Of a stretch of 39,973 nucleotides of DNA, positions 9,617 to 20,767 are shown in pieces; within the stretch, counting starts at the first letter, position 1, and the number at the start of each line of letters is the position of its first letter. The notes under the pieces were generated by a model that ran no database searches, had not been told where the DNA came from, and saw nothing but the letters and a program-made list of their open reading frames with translations. Origin of the DNA: Gemmataceae bacterium (GTDB lineage Bacteria > Planctomycetota > Planctomycetia > Gemmatales > Gemmataceae); NCBI GenBank assembly GCA_019747685.1, contig JAIEQN010000995.1:1-39973 (forward strand). Direction: 5' to 3'. A program made the position numbers and the translations under genes.

Positions 9617-10984
<1,368 letters not shown>

Positions 10985-11003
10985 AAGTCCTCGGCGTCAG
11001 CCT

Positions 11004-11058
11004 CGTAGGGCACGCACCGCGTGCCGGGGAACCAACGGCACGCGGTGCGTGCCCTACG
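11004..11058. repeat. perfect 23-bp nested palindrome with 9-nt loop
   Basis: cgtagggcacgcaccgcgtgccg-gggaaccaa-cggcacgcggtgcgtgccctacg; each arm contains ggcacgc-acc-gcgtgcc. Confidence 0.9.
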
Positions 11059-11071
11059 GCGAACCGCTGGG

Positions 11072-14000
11072 TCAGTCCGCGAAGCAGAACTCATTACTCA
11101 TCAGCAGCACCTGGGCGAGACTCTCCCACGGCCCGAGCCGCGGCGGGGGCGGCCCGCCGAACTCGGCCCGGGCGTCCCACACCCGCCCGGTCCCGCCGCC
11201 GGACAGCACCTCGGTGAGGACCGGGGCCCACAGGTGCTGGTCGGTGTTCAGCCCGCCGCGGATGTCGGCGACGAAGTCCAGGGTGTCGCCGGCCCGGACG
11301 GCCACCGCCTCGATGTCGAGCGGGGCCATGCCGTGGTGGGCGACGGCCGAGTGCAGGACACCGTGTCGGCTGCTGACGACCGACCCGCGGACCCCGTCCC
11401 CGGCCTTCTCCTCGTGAACCAGGGTCGAGCGGATGCGGACGGTCAGGTCGGCCGGGGCGGTCCAGCGGCGGACGACGGCGTGGGCGAGGTCGTTGCCGGG
11501 GTGGCCGCCGGCCGCGGTCAACTGCGCCCAGCCCCAGGTCGGGTCCGGGAAGTTCGGGCCGCCCTGCCAGGCACTGCCGGTGAAGTGCGGTAGGGGCCGG
11601 AAGTTCGACAGCCCTCCGGACGGCGGGTCGAAGGCGGCCACGCCGTAGCTCCAGGCCGACGGCCGGGCCGGCTCGGGCGGGGCGGCGTCCGCCGCGGCGG
11701 CCTCGACCAGGGCGACCGCGGCCCGTGTTTGTTCCGCGGTCGGTTCGCGCTGGTAGGCCAGCCGGTAGAGCTGCCGGGCCTTGTCCTCAGGGGTGGTCTC
11801 GGCCTTCACCGCCGGGTGGCGGGCGAGGGCCCTGGCCCGGTCGAGGGCGAGCGGGTGGTTGAGGAAGAACAGGGCCTGCTGGGGGACGGTGGTTTCGCTC
11901 CGCTGCGGGACGTGCAGGTCCGGGTTGGCCACGTCGAACGCCCGCAACAGGTCGGCCGGGAACTGCCGGTCGACCAGCCCGTACACGGTTCGCCGCGGGA
12001 CGTACGGCCGGGCGAACAGGTCGAACGGCCGGCCGCCGGCCGTTCGGTCCAGGTCGCCGGTGACGGCGAACAGGGAGTCACGCACCTCCTCGAACGACAG
12101 CCGCCGGGCGTTCATCCGCCACAGCAGCCGATTCCCCGGATCGCGGGCGACCGGGTCGTTGCGGCCGGCCGAGGACTGCTGGTAGGCGGCCGAGAGCATG
12201 ACGAGCTTGTGCAGCTTCTTCAGGCTCCAGCCGTCGGCCACGAACCGGCCGGCCAGCCAGTCGAGCAGTTCGGGGTGTGACGGCGGCTCGGCCCGGGTGC
12301 CGAAGTCGCTGGGCGTCCGGACCAGGCCCTGGCCGAAGTGGTGCATCCAGACCCGGTTGACCATCACCCGGGCGGTCAGCGGGTTGGCCGGGTCGGCGAT
12401 CGCCCGGGCCAACTCCAGCCGGCCGCTGCCGCCGATGAACGGCTTCCGGCCCGGCCCGGACAGGACGCCGAGGAACCGCCGGGGGACGACGGCCCCGGGG
12501 GTGGCCGGGTTGCCCCGGCGGAAGACCCGGGCGTCGGCCGGGTGCGGCCGGTCGATCAGGACGGTGGCGTAGGCCGGGGCGTCGGGCGAGCGGATCAGCC
12601 ACCGGTCCACCGCGCCCTGGAGCTTCCACAGCTCCTCGGTCACGTTGGTCGGGAAGAACAGCTCGTTCTCGACGATCGGCTCGTCGGGAACCTCGCACGG
12701 CGAGTCGGCCCCGCGAAGGACCCGCCAGAGGGCGGCCGCGGCCGGGTCGGGGGGCGGGGCCGGTTTTGTGAGCGGGATGCCGAGGAAGGTCGGCCGCCGT
12801 GGCTCGACCGCGGCGAACAGGCCGGCGTACCGCCGGGCGACCTCCCGCATGTCCCCCGGGGGCATTACGAAGGCCCGGGCGACGAGCCGATTCACCTGGT
12901 CCGGCGGGGCCGCGGCCAGTTCGCGGGACACGTCGGCGGCCTTCGCGGCGAACTCGGCCGGCGGCAGCGTGGCGAAGGCGTGCCAGGCGGCCCAAACCGG
13001 GTCCTCGTGGGCCGCGGCGGCGGTCAGGTAGTCCCGCCAGCGGCGGACGGCCTCCGGGATCAGGTCGTCGGGGCCGAGGATTTGGTCGAACCCTTCTTCC
13101 GGGTACTTGTGCAATTCGAGTTGGGCTTCAAGGTAGTCGCCGACCCGGGCCCGGGTGCGGTCGGCCGCTTCGCGCCGCCGCTTGGCCATCGTGTCGGCCA
13201 GCTTCTTCTGCCGCTCCTTCAGCCCGGCGGCGAACGCCCCGGAGGTGGGTAGCGGTTCGATAGGCACTTGCCGTTCGGCCGAACTCCGGAAGACGCCGTA
13301 GAGGGCGTAGTAGTCGTCGGTCGGGATCGGGTCGTACTTGTGGTCGTGGCAGCGGGCGCAGGCCACCGTCAGCCCGAGCATCCCGCGGGTGACGGCGTCG
13401 ATCCGGTCGTCGATGATGTCGTGCGTCACCCCGATGAACCGCCGGCCGAGGGTCAGGAACCCCATCGCCGCCTGGGCCGCCGGGTCGTCCGGGGCCACCC
13501 GGTCGGCGGCCAGTTGGAGCGTCAGGAACCGGTCGTAGGGCAGGTCCTCGTTCAGCGACCGGACGACCCAGTCGCGGTACGCCCGGGCGTGGACCCAAAA
13601 CCGCTCCTCCCGGTCGTAGACGTACCCCTTCGTGTCCGAGTACCGGGCCACGTCGAGCCAGTGCCGGCCCCAGTGCTCGCCGTAGTGGGGCGACGCCAGG
13701 AGCCGGTCGACGAGCTGTTCGTAGGCGTCGGGCGACGGGTCGGCGACGAACGCCTCGACCTGCTCGGGCGTCGGCGGCAGCCCGGTCAGGTCGTAGCTGG
13801 CCCGGCGGATCAGGGTGCGGCGGTCGGCCGACGGCGACGGGGCCAGCCCGTTCTCGGCGAGCTTGGCCAGGACGAAGTGGTCGATCTCATTGCGTACCGG
13901 GCACTCGGTGCTCGGCACCTTCGGCACCGGCGGCACCTTCACCGCCTGGAAGGCCCAGTGCGGCGCGGCGGCCTTGGCGGTACTCGCCTCACCGCCGGCC

Positions 14001-14371
14001 GGCCAGACGGCCCCCTGCTCGACCCACTTCACCAGGGCGGCGACCTGGGCGTCCTTGAGCGGCTTGTCCGGCGGCATCTTCAGCTCGCCGGTCCGGCGGA
14101 CGGCCCGGATGAGGCGGCTCTGGTCGGGCTGGCCGGGGACGACCGCCGGGCCGCCGTCGCCGCCGGCCAGGGCCGCCGCCCGCGAGTCGAGCCGCAGCCC
14201 CGACTGCTGCTTCTTCGGCCCGTGGCACTTCCCGCACACGTCCACCAGCACCGGCCGGACGTTGGCCTCGAAGAACTCCCCGGGCGTCGGGTCGGCGGCG
14301 GGGGCCGCGGCCGGGCCGAGCGCCGCCACGGCGGCCGCCATCCAGACGGAACGGCGTGGGGTTCGGCTCAC
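11072..14371 (-). CDS. PSCyt1/DUF1549/DUF1553 protein with cytochrome-c-like CxxCH
   Basis: VDVCGKCHGPKKQQSGLRLDSRAAALAGGDGGPAVVPGQPDQSRLIRAV; LIRRASYDLTGLPPTPEQVEAFVADPSPDAYEQLVDRLLASPHYGEHWGRHWLDVARYSDTKG; VNRVWMHHFGQGLVRTPSDFG. Confidence 0.9.
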   Translation of the reverse strand: MSRTPRRSVWMAAAVAALGPAAAPAADPTPGEFFEANVRPVLVDVCGKCHGPKKQQSGLRLDSRAAALAGGDGGPAVVPGQPDQSRLIRAVRRTGELKMPPDKPLKDAQVAALVKWVEQGAVWPAGGEASTAKAAAPHWAFQAVKVPPVPKVPSTECPVRNEIDHFVLAKLAENGLAPSPSADRRTLIRRASYDLTGLPPTPEQVEAFVADPSPDAYEQLVDRLLASPHYGEHWGRHWLDVARYSDTKGYVYDREERFWVHARAYRDWVVRSLNEDLPYDRFLTLQLAADRVAPDDPAAQAAMGFLTLGRRFIGVTHDIIDDRIDAVTRGMLGLTVACARCHDHKYDPIPTDDYYALYGVFRSSAERQVPIEPLPTSGAFAAGLKERQKKLADTMAKRRREAADRTRARVGDYLEAQLELHKYPEEGFDQILGPDDLIPEAVRRWRDYLTAAAAHEDPVWAAWHAFATLPPAEFAAKAADVSRELAAAPPDQVNRLVARAFVMPPGDMREVARRYAGLFAAVEPRRPTFLGIPLTKPAPPPDPAAAALWRVLRGADSPCEVPDEPIVENELFFPTNVTEELWKLQGAVDRWLIRSPDAPAYATVLIDRPHPADARVFRRGNPATPGAVVPRRFLGVLSGPGRKPFIGGSGRLELARAIADPANPLTARVMVNRVWMHHFGQGLVRTPSDFGTRAEPPSHPELLDWLAGRFVADGWSLKKLHKLVMLSAAYQQSSAGRNDPVARDPGNRLLWRMNARRLSFEEVRDSLFAVTGDLDRTAGGRPFDLFARPYVPRRTVYGLVDRQFPADLLRAFDVANPDLHVPQRSETTVPQQALFFLNHPLALDRARALARHPAVKAETTPEDKARQLYRLAYQREPTAEQTRAAVALVEAAAADAAPPEPARPSAWSYGVAAFDPPSGGLSNFRPLPHFTGSAWQGGPNFPDPTWGWAQLTAAGGHPGNDLAHAVVRRWTAPADLTVRIRSTLVHEEKAGDGVRGSVVSSRHGVLHSAVAHHGMAPLDIEAVAVRAGDTLDFVADIRGGLNTDQHLWAPVLTEVLSGGGTGRVWDARAEFGGPPPPRLGPWESLAQVLLMSNEFCFAD

Positions 14372-14477
14372 GGGCTGGCTCCGCGGGGAGGGCGGGGCTT
14401 CGGGGCGGAATCGCGTCTGGCAGGATGCTGTCAGTGTATCCCCCGCCCGGGCCGGCCACAACCGGGACCGCCCCGGC

Positions 14478-16421
14478 TCAGCGGTCAACGAACAGCCCGC
14501 CCTGGCCGTCCCGGCGGACGACCCCGTTCGCCGGGGCGGTCGGCCCGGCCAGCTTCGGGTACTCGTCGTCGCCGGCCCCGTCGAAGAAGACGCCGACGGC
14601 CTTGTCCGACGCCCCGCCCGGCGTGCCGCCCACCCGGTAGGTGTCCTTCCCGGCGAGGTCGGCGAACACCCCCCACCCGCCGCGGTCGGCCCGCCCGCAC
14701 CCGACCGACTTGGTCAGGTCGTACCGGTCGTCTCCCTGGCCGTCGGCCAGGAGGAAGACGCTCCGGTCCCAGGCGCAACCGATGTTGTACGTCGGCCCGG
14801 CAGCCACGTACTCGTCGGCCCCGGCGTAGTCGAGGAACAGCCCCAGCCCGTAGTGGGCCCCGGCCGCGTGCCCGTACCGGGCCGCCCCGTGCCGGTCGTC
14901 CCCGGCCAGGTCGAGCTTCAGCCCGGCCCCGAAGAAGTAGGCACACGCCTGCGAGAAGTTGGAACTTTCGGACCGGTCGTTCCCGGCCAGGTCGAGCCAG
15001 ACGCCCACCCCGCCGGCCAGGTTGTACCCGTCCCCCTCTGCGCTGAACGGGTAGGTCCGCCGGCCCAGGCCGATCCCCAGCCCGAAGGCGTCGTACTGGA
15101 AGTTCGGGTCGCCCGGCTTGGCGTTGGGGGCGTCGGTCGCGTTGTACCCGCTGGGGATGGCGAACCCGCACCGGTAGCTGTCGTCGCCGGCGACATCGAC
15201 CACCGCCCCGACCCCGCACGGCCCGCCGATCCCGAGCGAGTAGCCGGGGGCGGTGTAGGTGTCATCGCCGGCGAGGTCGAACACCAGGCCCAGCCCGGCG
15301 ACGGCCGCCCCGAGGGTGAACCGGTCGCCGGTGTAGGCGTCCTGGCCCGCCTCGTCCACCAGTAGCCCGACCCCGGCGAACCCACACCCGCCGGAGCCGG
15401 CGGCGGGGGTGTAAGTGTCGTTCCCGGTCCGGTCGATCAGGACCCCACACCCGAGCCGGCCGGTCGCCAGCCCGAATTCGGCCGGGGCGTAGGTGTCGTC
15501 CCCGGCGAAGTCGACTACCAGCCCGAACGGGTGGGCGGGGTCGAAGCTCGACGCGACGACGCCCTTATAGGTGTCGTCCCCGCCGAGGTCGGCCAGGAAC
15601 GCGACCGGCCGCTTAAGGTCGTAGGCGTTGGCCTTCCCGCCACCCAGGACGATCAGCCCGTGTCGGGTTTCCTTGACCGCCAGCAGCTCGCCGCCGAACC
15701 CGTCCGGATTCTTCCCGGCGAGAGGGGCGGCCTTCGCCATCGCCGCCTTCAGCTCGTCCAGGTAGGTCGGGTCAGTCAGGAGCAAGACCGTCCGGACGGC
15801 GGCGGCGAACTTCGGCCCGTCGACCTTCTCCTGCCAGGCGGTGCAGAAGGCGAGGTCGTCCCGGAGCTGTGGCCGGGTGGTGTCGTCCACCGGCAGTTGC
15901 GGGCCGAACCCGCGGACGAGCGGGGCTGCCCGGTCGAACAGGAACGCCCGCTCGGCCGGCGACAGCTTGGCCAGCGCCTCCTCGCGGAGCTTGTCCGCCG
16001 CGTCGAGGACGGCCGTGATGTACCGGATGTGATCGTCCAACGTCTCCCGCTTGCCCGGCGGCGCGGCGACTGACTCGGCGGCCGGCCGGTCGAGGCAATG
16101 GTTGAGCCGGTCCACGACCGCGGGCAGGCCCTTCAGCCCGCCGCCGGCCGCCGCGGCGACGCCCAGGCCCCGCGCCTCCAGCTCGGCCAGCGCCCCCCAC
16201 GGCTCCTTCACCGCCCGCTGCCGTAGCGGCGGCTTGGCATACGCCTTGACCCCGTCGGCCAGGGCCAGTTCCGCCAGGGCCGCCTTCTGGGCATCGGCCA
16301 GGTGCCGGTCGATCTCCGGCTGGACGGCCTCCCGCACCTTCGGGACCAGCGGCTCCGGGCCGGCGGCCCGGAGGGCGACGGCCGACAAGACTACCACGGC
16401 CGGGGCGAGGAGCGGGCGCAT
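14478..16421 (-). CDS. exported protein with C-terminal tandem D-x-A-G-x-D-x-Y repeats
   Basis: Signal peptide MRPLLAPAVVVLSAVALRAAG; about 12 repeats of roughly 26 aa, e.g. DFAGDDTYAPAEFGLATGRLGCGVLI / DLAGDDTYTAPGYSLGIGGPCGVGAVV. Confidence 0.8.
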   Translation of the reverse strand: MRPLLAPAVVVLSAVALRAAGPEPLVPKVREAVQPEIDRHLADAQKAALAELALADGVKAYAKPPLRQRAVKEPWGALAELEARGLGVAAAAGGGLKGLPAVVDRLNHCLDRPAAESVAAPPGKRETLDDHIRYITAVLDAADKLREEALAKLSPAERAFLFDRAAPLVRGFGPQLPVDDTTRPQLRDDLAFCTAWQEKVDGPKFAAAVRTVLLLTDPTYLDELKAAMAKAAPLAGKNPDGFGGELLAVKETRHGLIVLGGGKANAYDLKRPVAFLADLGGDDTYKGVVASSFDPAHPFGLVVDFAGDDTYAPAEFGLATGRLGCGVLIDRTGNDTYTPAAGSGGCGFAGVGLLVDEAGQDAYTGDRFTLGAAVAGLGLVFDLAGDDTYTAPGYSLGIGGPCGVGAVVDVAGDDSYRCGFAIPSGYNATDAPNAKPGDPNFQYDAFGLGIGLGRRTYPFSAEGDGYNLAGGVGVWLDLAGNDRSESSNFSQACAYFFGAGLKLDLAGDDRHGAARYGHAAGAHYGLGLFLDYAGADEYVAAGPTYNIGCAWDRSVFLLADGQGDDRYDLTKSVGCGRADRGGWGVFADLAGKDTYRVGGTPGGASDKAVGVFFDGAGDDEYPKLAGPTAPANGVVRRDGQGGLFVDR

Positions 16422-16544
16422 CGGCGACTCCAGCGAGAGATCGACTGCCGGTCATGATAACGGGCCGGCCGGCGATTCCGACCGGATGGGTACTGGCATC
16501 GGGCCGACTTCTCGGGCACAATGCCCGGACGCACCGGAGGGGCC

Positions 16545-17101
16545 ATGAAGATCGCCGGCGTCGAAACCCACGTCTGCCACGCCCGGATGCGGAACTGGGT
16601 GTTCGTCAAGGTCGTGACCGACCAGGACGGGCTGTTCGGCTGGGGCGAGGCCACCCTGGAATGGCACACCCGGGCGGTCGTCGGGGCCGTCCAGGACATC
16701 GCGGAGTTGGTCGTCGGCGAGGACCCCACCCGGGTCGAGCACCTGTGGCAGATGATGCACCGCCAGCACTTCTGGCACGGCCACGGCGTCGTCCGGGCGA
16801 CGGCCATCGCCGGCATCGACCTGGCCCTGTGGGACATCCTCGGCAAGGTGTGCGGGGTGCCGTGTTCGAAGCTCTGGGGCGGGCCGGTCCGGGACCACGT
16901 CCGCACCTACTGCCACCTCGGCGGCGGGCGGATGGAGGACTTCTACGAGACGGCCGCGGACGACGCGAAGCGGTTCGCGGATTTGGCCCGCGAGGCCGTC
17001 GCCGCCGGATTCACCGCATTCAAGTGCATGGCCGTGCCGCCGGCCATGCCGATCGAGGGGCTGAAGCCGGTGCGGACGGCCGAGAAGTGCGTGGCCGCTC
17101 A
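16545..17101 (+). pseudogene. truncated mandelate racemase/galactonate dehydratase-like enzyme (enolase superfamily, N-terminal domain only)
   Basis: [45 protein letters not shown]...[34 protein letters not shown]...[11 protein letters not shown]; homology stops at AEKCVAA, right where the antisense DUF1559 stop lies; barrel half absent. Confidence 0.75.
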
Positions 17102-17983
17102 CTACGGTAGCTCGGCGACCTCCCCCCCGGCCCGGGTGGCGAGCGCGGGCAGTACCGCGTCGGCCTCGTACCGGAGGAAGCGGACGGAGCCGTCACAGCA
17201 GGCGAAGTTGGCACCGCCGGGGTGATGGGACCAGTACCGGAGGACATCGCACGGGGCGTCGGCCCGGCCGGGGCGGAACCGGTACGGCCCCGGCGGGCAG
17301 TCCTCCAGGGGCGGCCCCTCCCGCCGCTCCCGAACGCCCAGGATCGAGTCGCCCGACCCCGTCTTGTTCTGCCCCCACCCGGCATACCACCAGCCGAAGT
17401 TGTGTCGGTCGTTCACCGGCCGCTCGCCGATCATCAGGGTGTTGCTGGTCCCGTCGGTGATGGCACGGGCGGCGACCTCGGAGTCGGTGTGAAGTACCCC
17501 GTCCCACGAGTGCAGGTCCAGCCCGGAGACGCCGAGGTAGTTGGTGTGCCCGACCGCGAACGGCCCGAAGTCGTACGGCTCCTGGGCCAGCGGGTCGGCC
17601 GGGCAGACGAACAGCCCGACCTTCCGGCCCAGGATCGGCAGGTGCGGCGGGCCCTCGAAGAACTTGTCCGCGGCGAAGGCGGCCTCGGCTTGCCGCCAGA
17701 GTGGCTCCTGCTCCAGGTACGGGAGCAGCCGGGTCATCCAGGTCATGTGCGGCTGCGGGCTCGCCCCGCCCTTGTAGCTCACCCCGGGCGGGAACGCCCC
17801 GCGGGCGTCGTGGTAGTGCTGGGCCGCCAGGGCGAGCTGGCGGAGCTGGTTCTGACAGGCGGCCCGGGCCGACGCCGCCCGGACCCGCTGGACGGCGGCC
17901 AGCGTCAGGGCCGCCAGCAGGGCGACGATGCCGACGACCACCAGCAACTCGATCAGCGTGAACCCCGGTCGGCCTCGACGCAT
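17102..17983 (-). CDS. DUF1559 pilin-like protein (type IV pilin/prepilin N-terminal methylation motif)
   Basis: [72 protein letters not shown]. Confidence 0.95.
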   Translation of the reverse strand: MRRGRPGFTLIELLVVVGIVALLAALTLAAVQRVRAASARAACQNQLRQLALAAQHYHDARGAFPPGVSYKGGASPQPHMTWMTRLLPYLEQEPLWRQAEAAFAADKFFEGPPHLPILGRKVGLFVCPADPLAQEPYDFGPFAVGHTNYLGVSGLDLHSWDGVLHTDSEVAARAITDGTSNTLMIGERPVNDRHNFGWWYAGWGQNKTGSGDSILGVRERREGPPLEDCPPGPYRFRPGRADAPCDVLRYWSHHPGGANFACCDGSVRFLRYEADAVLPALATRAGGEVAELP

Positions 17984-18429
17984 CGCGCGGCCTCCTCGGC
18001 TGGGGACGGGCGGCGGGCGAGGACGAATCCGGCCAGCGACCCGACCGCACAGCCCCCGGCCACCGCCAGGGTCGCCGGGCCGACGGGCAGGCCCTCGCCG
18101 GACCCGAAGCACCCGCACGTAATGTCCAGGCCCCGGTGCGGGGCGCTCCACTGGGCCGCCAGGTAGGCCGCGAACAACACCAGCGCCGCCAGGTAGGCCC
18201 CCCGGGCCCACCACCCGGCCAGCAGGCAGACCCCGACCGCGGCGTGGACCCCGGGGGTCGCGGCCGCGGCCCACAGCCCGACCCGCTCGCCGACGATCCG
18301 GTAGTTGTAGACGCTCGACAGGTAGTAGTACGGGTGGCCGAGGTGGGCGACGGCGCTGCCGAGCAGGGCGGCCGCCAGCCCGGCCCCGACCAGCCGCTCG
18401 ACCAAGCCCCGCCGACGGCTACTCGTCAT
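17953..18429 (-). CDS. MauE/DoxX-like redox-associated membrane protein
   Basis: Four TM-like segments and CGCFGSG (CxC) motif; start overlaps the preceding rhodanese gene, end overlaps the DUF1559 gene. Confidence 0.7.
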   Translation of the reverse strand: MTSSRRRGLVERLVGAGLAAALLGSAVAHLGHPYYYLSSVYNYRIVGERVGLWAAAATPGVHAAVGVCLLAGWWARGAYLAALVLFAAYLAAQWSAPHRGLDITCGCFGSGEGLPVGPATLAVAGGCAVGSLAGFVLARRPSPAEEAARCVEADRGSR

Positions 18430-19456
18430 CGCCCGCCCACCCCACCCAGCCCCCGCGGAACACGCGGACATCCCGGTAGCCGCGGTGGTACAGGTCCGCC
18501 GCGACGGTGTCCGCCCACTGGCACGACCGGCTCTGGCAGTACACCACGACCGGCCCGCCCGGGGGAAGGGCCGCCGTCACCGCCCGCCGCTCCGCCAGCC
18601 CGGCCGACACCGGCAGGTTCACCGCCCCCGGGACGTGCCCCAGGGCGTAGTCCGCCGGCAGCCGGGCGTCGATGAAGGTGACCGCCGGCGCCCCGGCCAG
18701 CGCCCGGGCTTCGACGGCGTCGATCTCGGGGACACCGGCCGGGAAGTGGTGCCCGACCACCAGCGCGACCGCCGACCGGTCCCGCAGCAGCCCGTCCGGG
18801 TCGAGCGCCTGGAGGGCCACCCCGGCGGCACCGCCGACCCCGACCACCACACACGCCCCGACGACCGGGCCCGCCCGCCGCGCCGGCCCCCAGGCCCGGA
18901 GCAGCCCGAGGGCGGCCGTGACCACGGCCACGCACGCCAGCCCGTACCCCCACGACCCGGCCCGCAGGGCGAGCGGGTCGGGCGGGGCCGTCGAGACTAC
19001 CACCCCGGCGCCGTCCCAGAGGGCCGCGAGTTCGGCGTAGGGGAGGAGCTGCGGCTCCGCGGGCGGCTCGACGACCCGGGCCAGGCCGCCCTCGTCGCCC
19101 GCGTACAGGACCCAGTGGAGGTACGGCATCCCCAACCCGGGGCGGCGGACGTGGAGGACGACCGGGTGCCGCGAGTCGCGGAGGGACTGCGGGGTCAGGC
19201 CGGTCATCGGGGTGGCGACCAGGCCGCACGCCCGGGCCGCCCGGCACAGCTCCTCGGCCGAACTGCCCCGGTACGACCCGACGTATTCGCGGCTGAGGAG
19301 GCGCGACAGGTCGGCGTCGGTCCCGAGCATCCGGGCGGCCGCGTACACGCAGTAGACGCCGCAGTACGGCCCCTCGGAGGCGGGCAGGGCGGGGCCGCCG
19401 CCCGTCGCCCGGGCCGCCTCGACCGCCGCCGCCAGGAACAGCAGGCCCGGGGTCAT
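18419..19456 (-). CDS. C39-like cysteine protease domain, TM region and C-terminal rhodanese domain fusion
   Basis: GPYCGVYCVYAAARMLG...YLHWVLYAGDEGG (C39-like Cys/His); TM stretches; TFIDARLPADYALGHVPGAVNLPV...VVYCQSRSCQWADTVAADLYHRGYRDVRVFRGGWVGW (rhodanese). Confidence 0.75.
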   Translation of the reverse strand: MTPGLLFLAAAVEAARATGGGPALPASEGPYCGVYCVYAAARMLGTDADLSRLLSREYVGSYRGSSAEELCRAARACGLVATPMTGLTPQSLRDSRHPVVLHVRRPGLGMPYLHWVLYAGDEGGLARVVEPPAEPQLLPYAELAALWDGAGVVVSTAPPDPLALRAGSWGYGLACVAVVTAALGLLRAWGPARRAGPVVGACVVVGVGGAAGVALQALDPDGLLRDRSAVALVVGHHFPAGVPEIDAVEARALAGAPAVTFIDARLPADYALGHVPGAVNLPVSAGLAERRAVTAALPPGGPVVVYCQSRSCQWADTVAADLYHRGYRDVRVFRGGWVGWAGDDE

Positions 19457-20574
19457 GCGGCCGCCCCCCGCCGGGCCGCCAGCCGCCACACCCCCCCCGC
19501 GACCGCCACCAGCCCGGCCGCGGCCCCCGCGTACACCCACCACGGGGTGTGGGAGGCGGGCGTGAACGGCGACACCTCCCCCTGGGCGACGGCCTGGTTG
19601 ACGGTCTTGACGATCTTCCCCCCCCGCCACTCATACTGGATGGGCTGGTCGTCCCACACGCTCACCTTGGTCCCATCGGGGACGATCGTACTCAGCACGA
19701 ATGGGTCCTTGTCCCACCTGTCGACCACCTTGATGTCACTTATGGACACTTCCTCGATTAGATCGTCCGTCGACCCATCGGCGTATGTGTTAGTCGCCGT
19801 GTGTCTAAACTCCGTCACCATCCGGCCGGCGCCGACCTTGTTGATCCTGCTTATGTTGTATTCCTGCTTCCAGCTAGTCAGTTTGACGGGCTTGCCGTCC
19901 TCGTCCTTCGTGACCGAACCGACCGGCACTCCCTCGTAGATCAAGTCGCCCGCTGACTTTTCCTGAGCAATCCGGACCGGCAGATACCCGTTGGCAGGGT
20001 CGAGCCAGACGTTGAGCCGCCCCCACCGCCCGGCGGATTCGACCAGCACCGCGGGTTTCCCATTCAAGGGTGTCGGTTCGGTCTTGACCCGCCCGTCGCG
20101 GATCAACTCGGGCAGGGGTATGAACCCGTTCGTGTTCGTCCGCCCGTCGAGCGCCAGGCTGTACGGCCCGTACGTCAACCGCTGCAGCAGCTCAGGGGGC
20201 AGCGGGCGGACGTACGCCGAGACCCCGCTCAACGCCCGTCCGGTCTTGGGGTCAGCCGAGACGCTGATCTCCCCGGCCGCCGAGATGACCTCCTCGCCCT
20301 GGCTTGTGTTGGTGACCTGCCGGCCGTCTTGCATGGACGTGGTCGACCCCCGATCCAGTACTTTCCACCGCGGCGGGTCGAAGTAGATGTGGCCGACCCG
20401 GACGGTGGGAAGTGGAGACTTCGGGTCGTAACCCATACGGGTCGTGGCGGTAAACGACCCGCGGGGGATGGCCGGGTAGTTGCGGGTTAGTTCGTCGACC
20501 GGGTCTTGCGCGCCCACACTAGGACTGACGCAGACCAGAAGTAGTAGTACCACGGCAATCCGGTGGATGGCCAC
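19453..20574 (-). CDS. exported protein, outer-membrane lipoprotein-sorting-like, with C-terminal TM segment
   Basis: Signal peptide IHRIAVVLLLLVCVSPSVGA; beta-rich body; C-terminal WWVYAGAAAGLVAVAGGVWRLAARRG; ATGA overlap with the C39/rhodanese gene. Start (GTG 20574 or ATG 20673) uncertain. Confidence 0.65.
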   Translation of the reverse strand: MAIHRIAVVLLLLVCVSPSVGAQDPVDELTRNYPAIPRGSFTATTRMGYDPKSPLPTVRVGHIYFDPPRWKVLDRGSTTSMQDGRQVTNTSQGEEVISAAGEISVSADPKTGRALSGVSAYVRPLPPELLQRLTYGPYSLALDGRTNTNGFIPLPELIRDGRVKTEPTPLNGKPAVLVESAGRWGRLNVWLDPANGYLPVRIAQEKSAGDLIYEGVPVGSVTKDEDGKPVKLTSWKQEYNISRINKVGAGRMVTEFRHTATNTYADGSTDDLIEEVSISDIKVVDRWDKDPFVLSTIVPDGTKVSVWDDQPIQYEWRGGKIVKTVNQAVAQGEVSPFTPASHTPWWVYAGAAAGLVAVAGGVWRLAARRGAAA

Positions 20575-20767
20575 CAGACCCTCCGCGACAGCGGGGTCGG
20601 CCGCACACCTTCGCGCGGCCGCTCCGAAGACATCGTCCGGCGATGAGATGACACGGAAGCCGGTAATCGCCACCTCAGCGTGAGCCGGCGACCTGCATGT
20701 AGGATGGCGAACCGAGCCACGAAACGTAACCGACCCAGTCTCCGTTCCGGACGACCACCGTGTTGAC

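Noticed and set aside
11004-11058. Rho-independent terminator interpretation of the perfect hairpin
   Set aside because: No T-tract on either strand after the stem; kept as a nested palindromic repeat instead.
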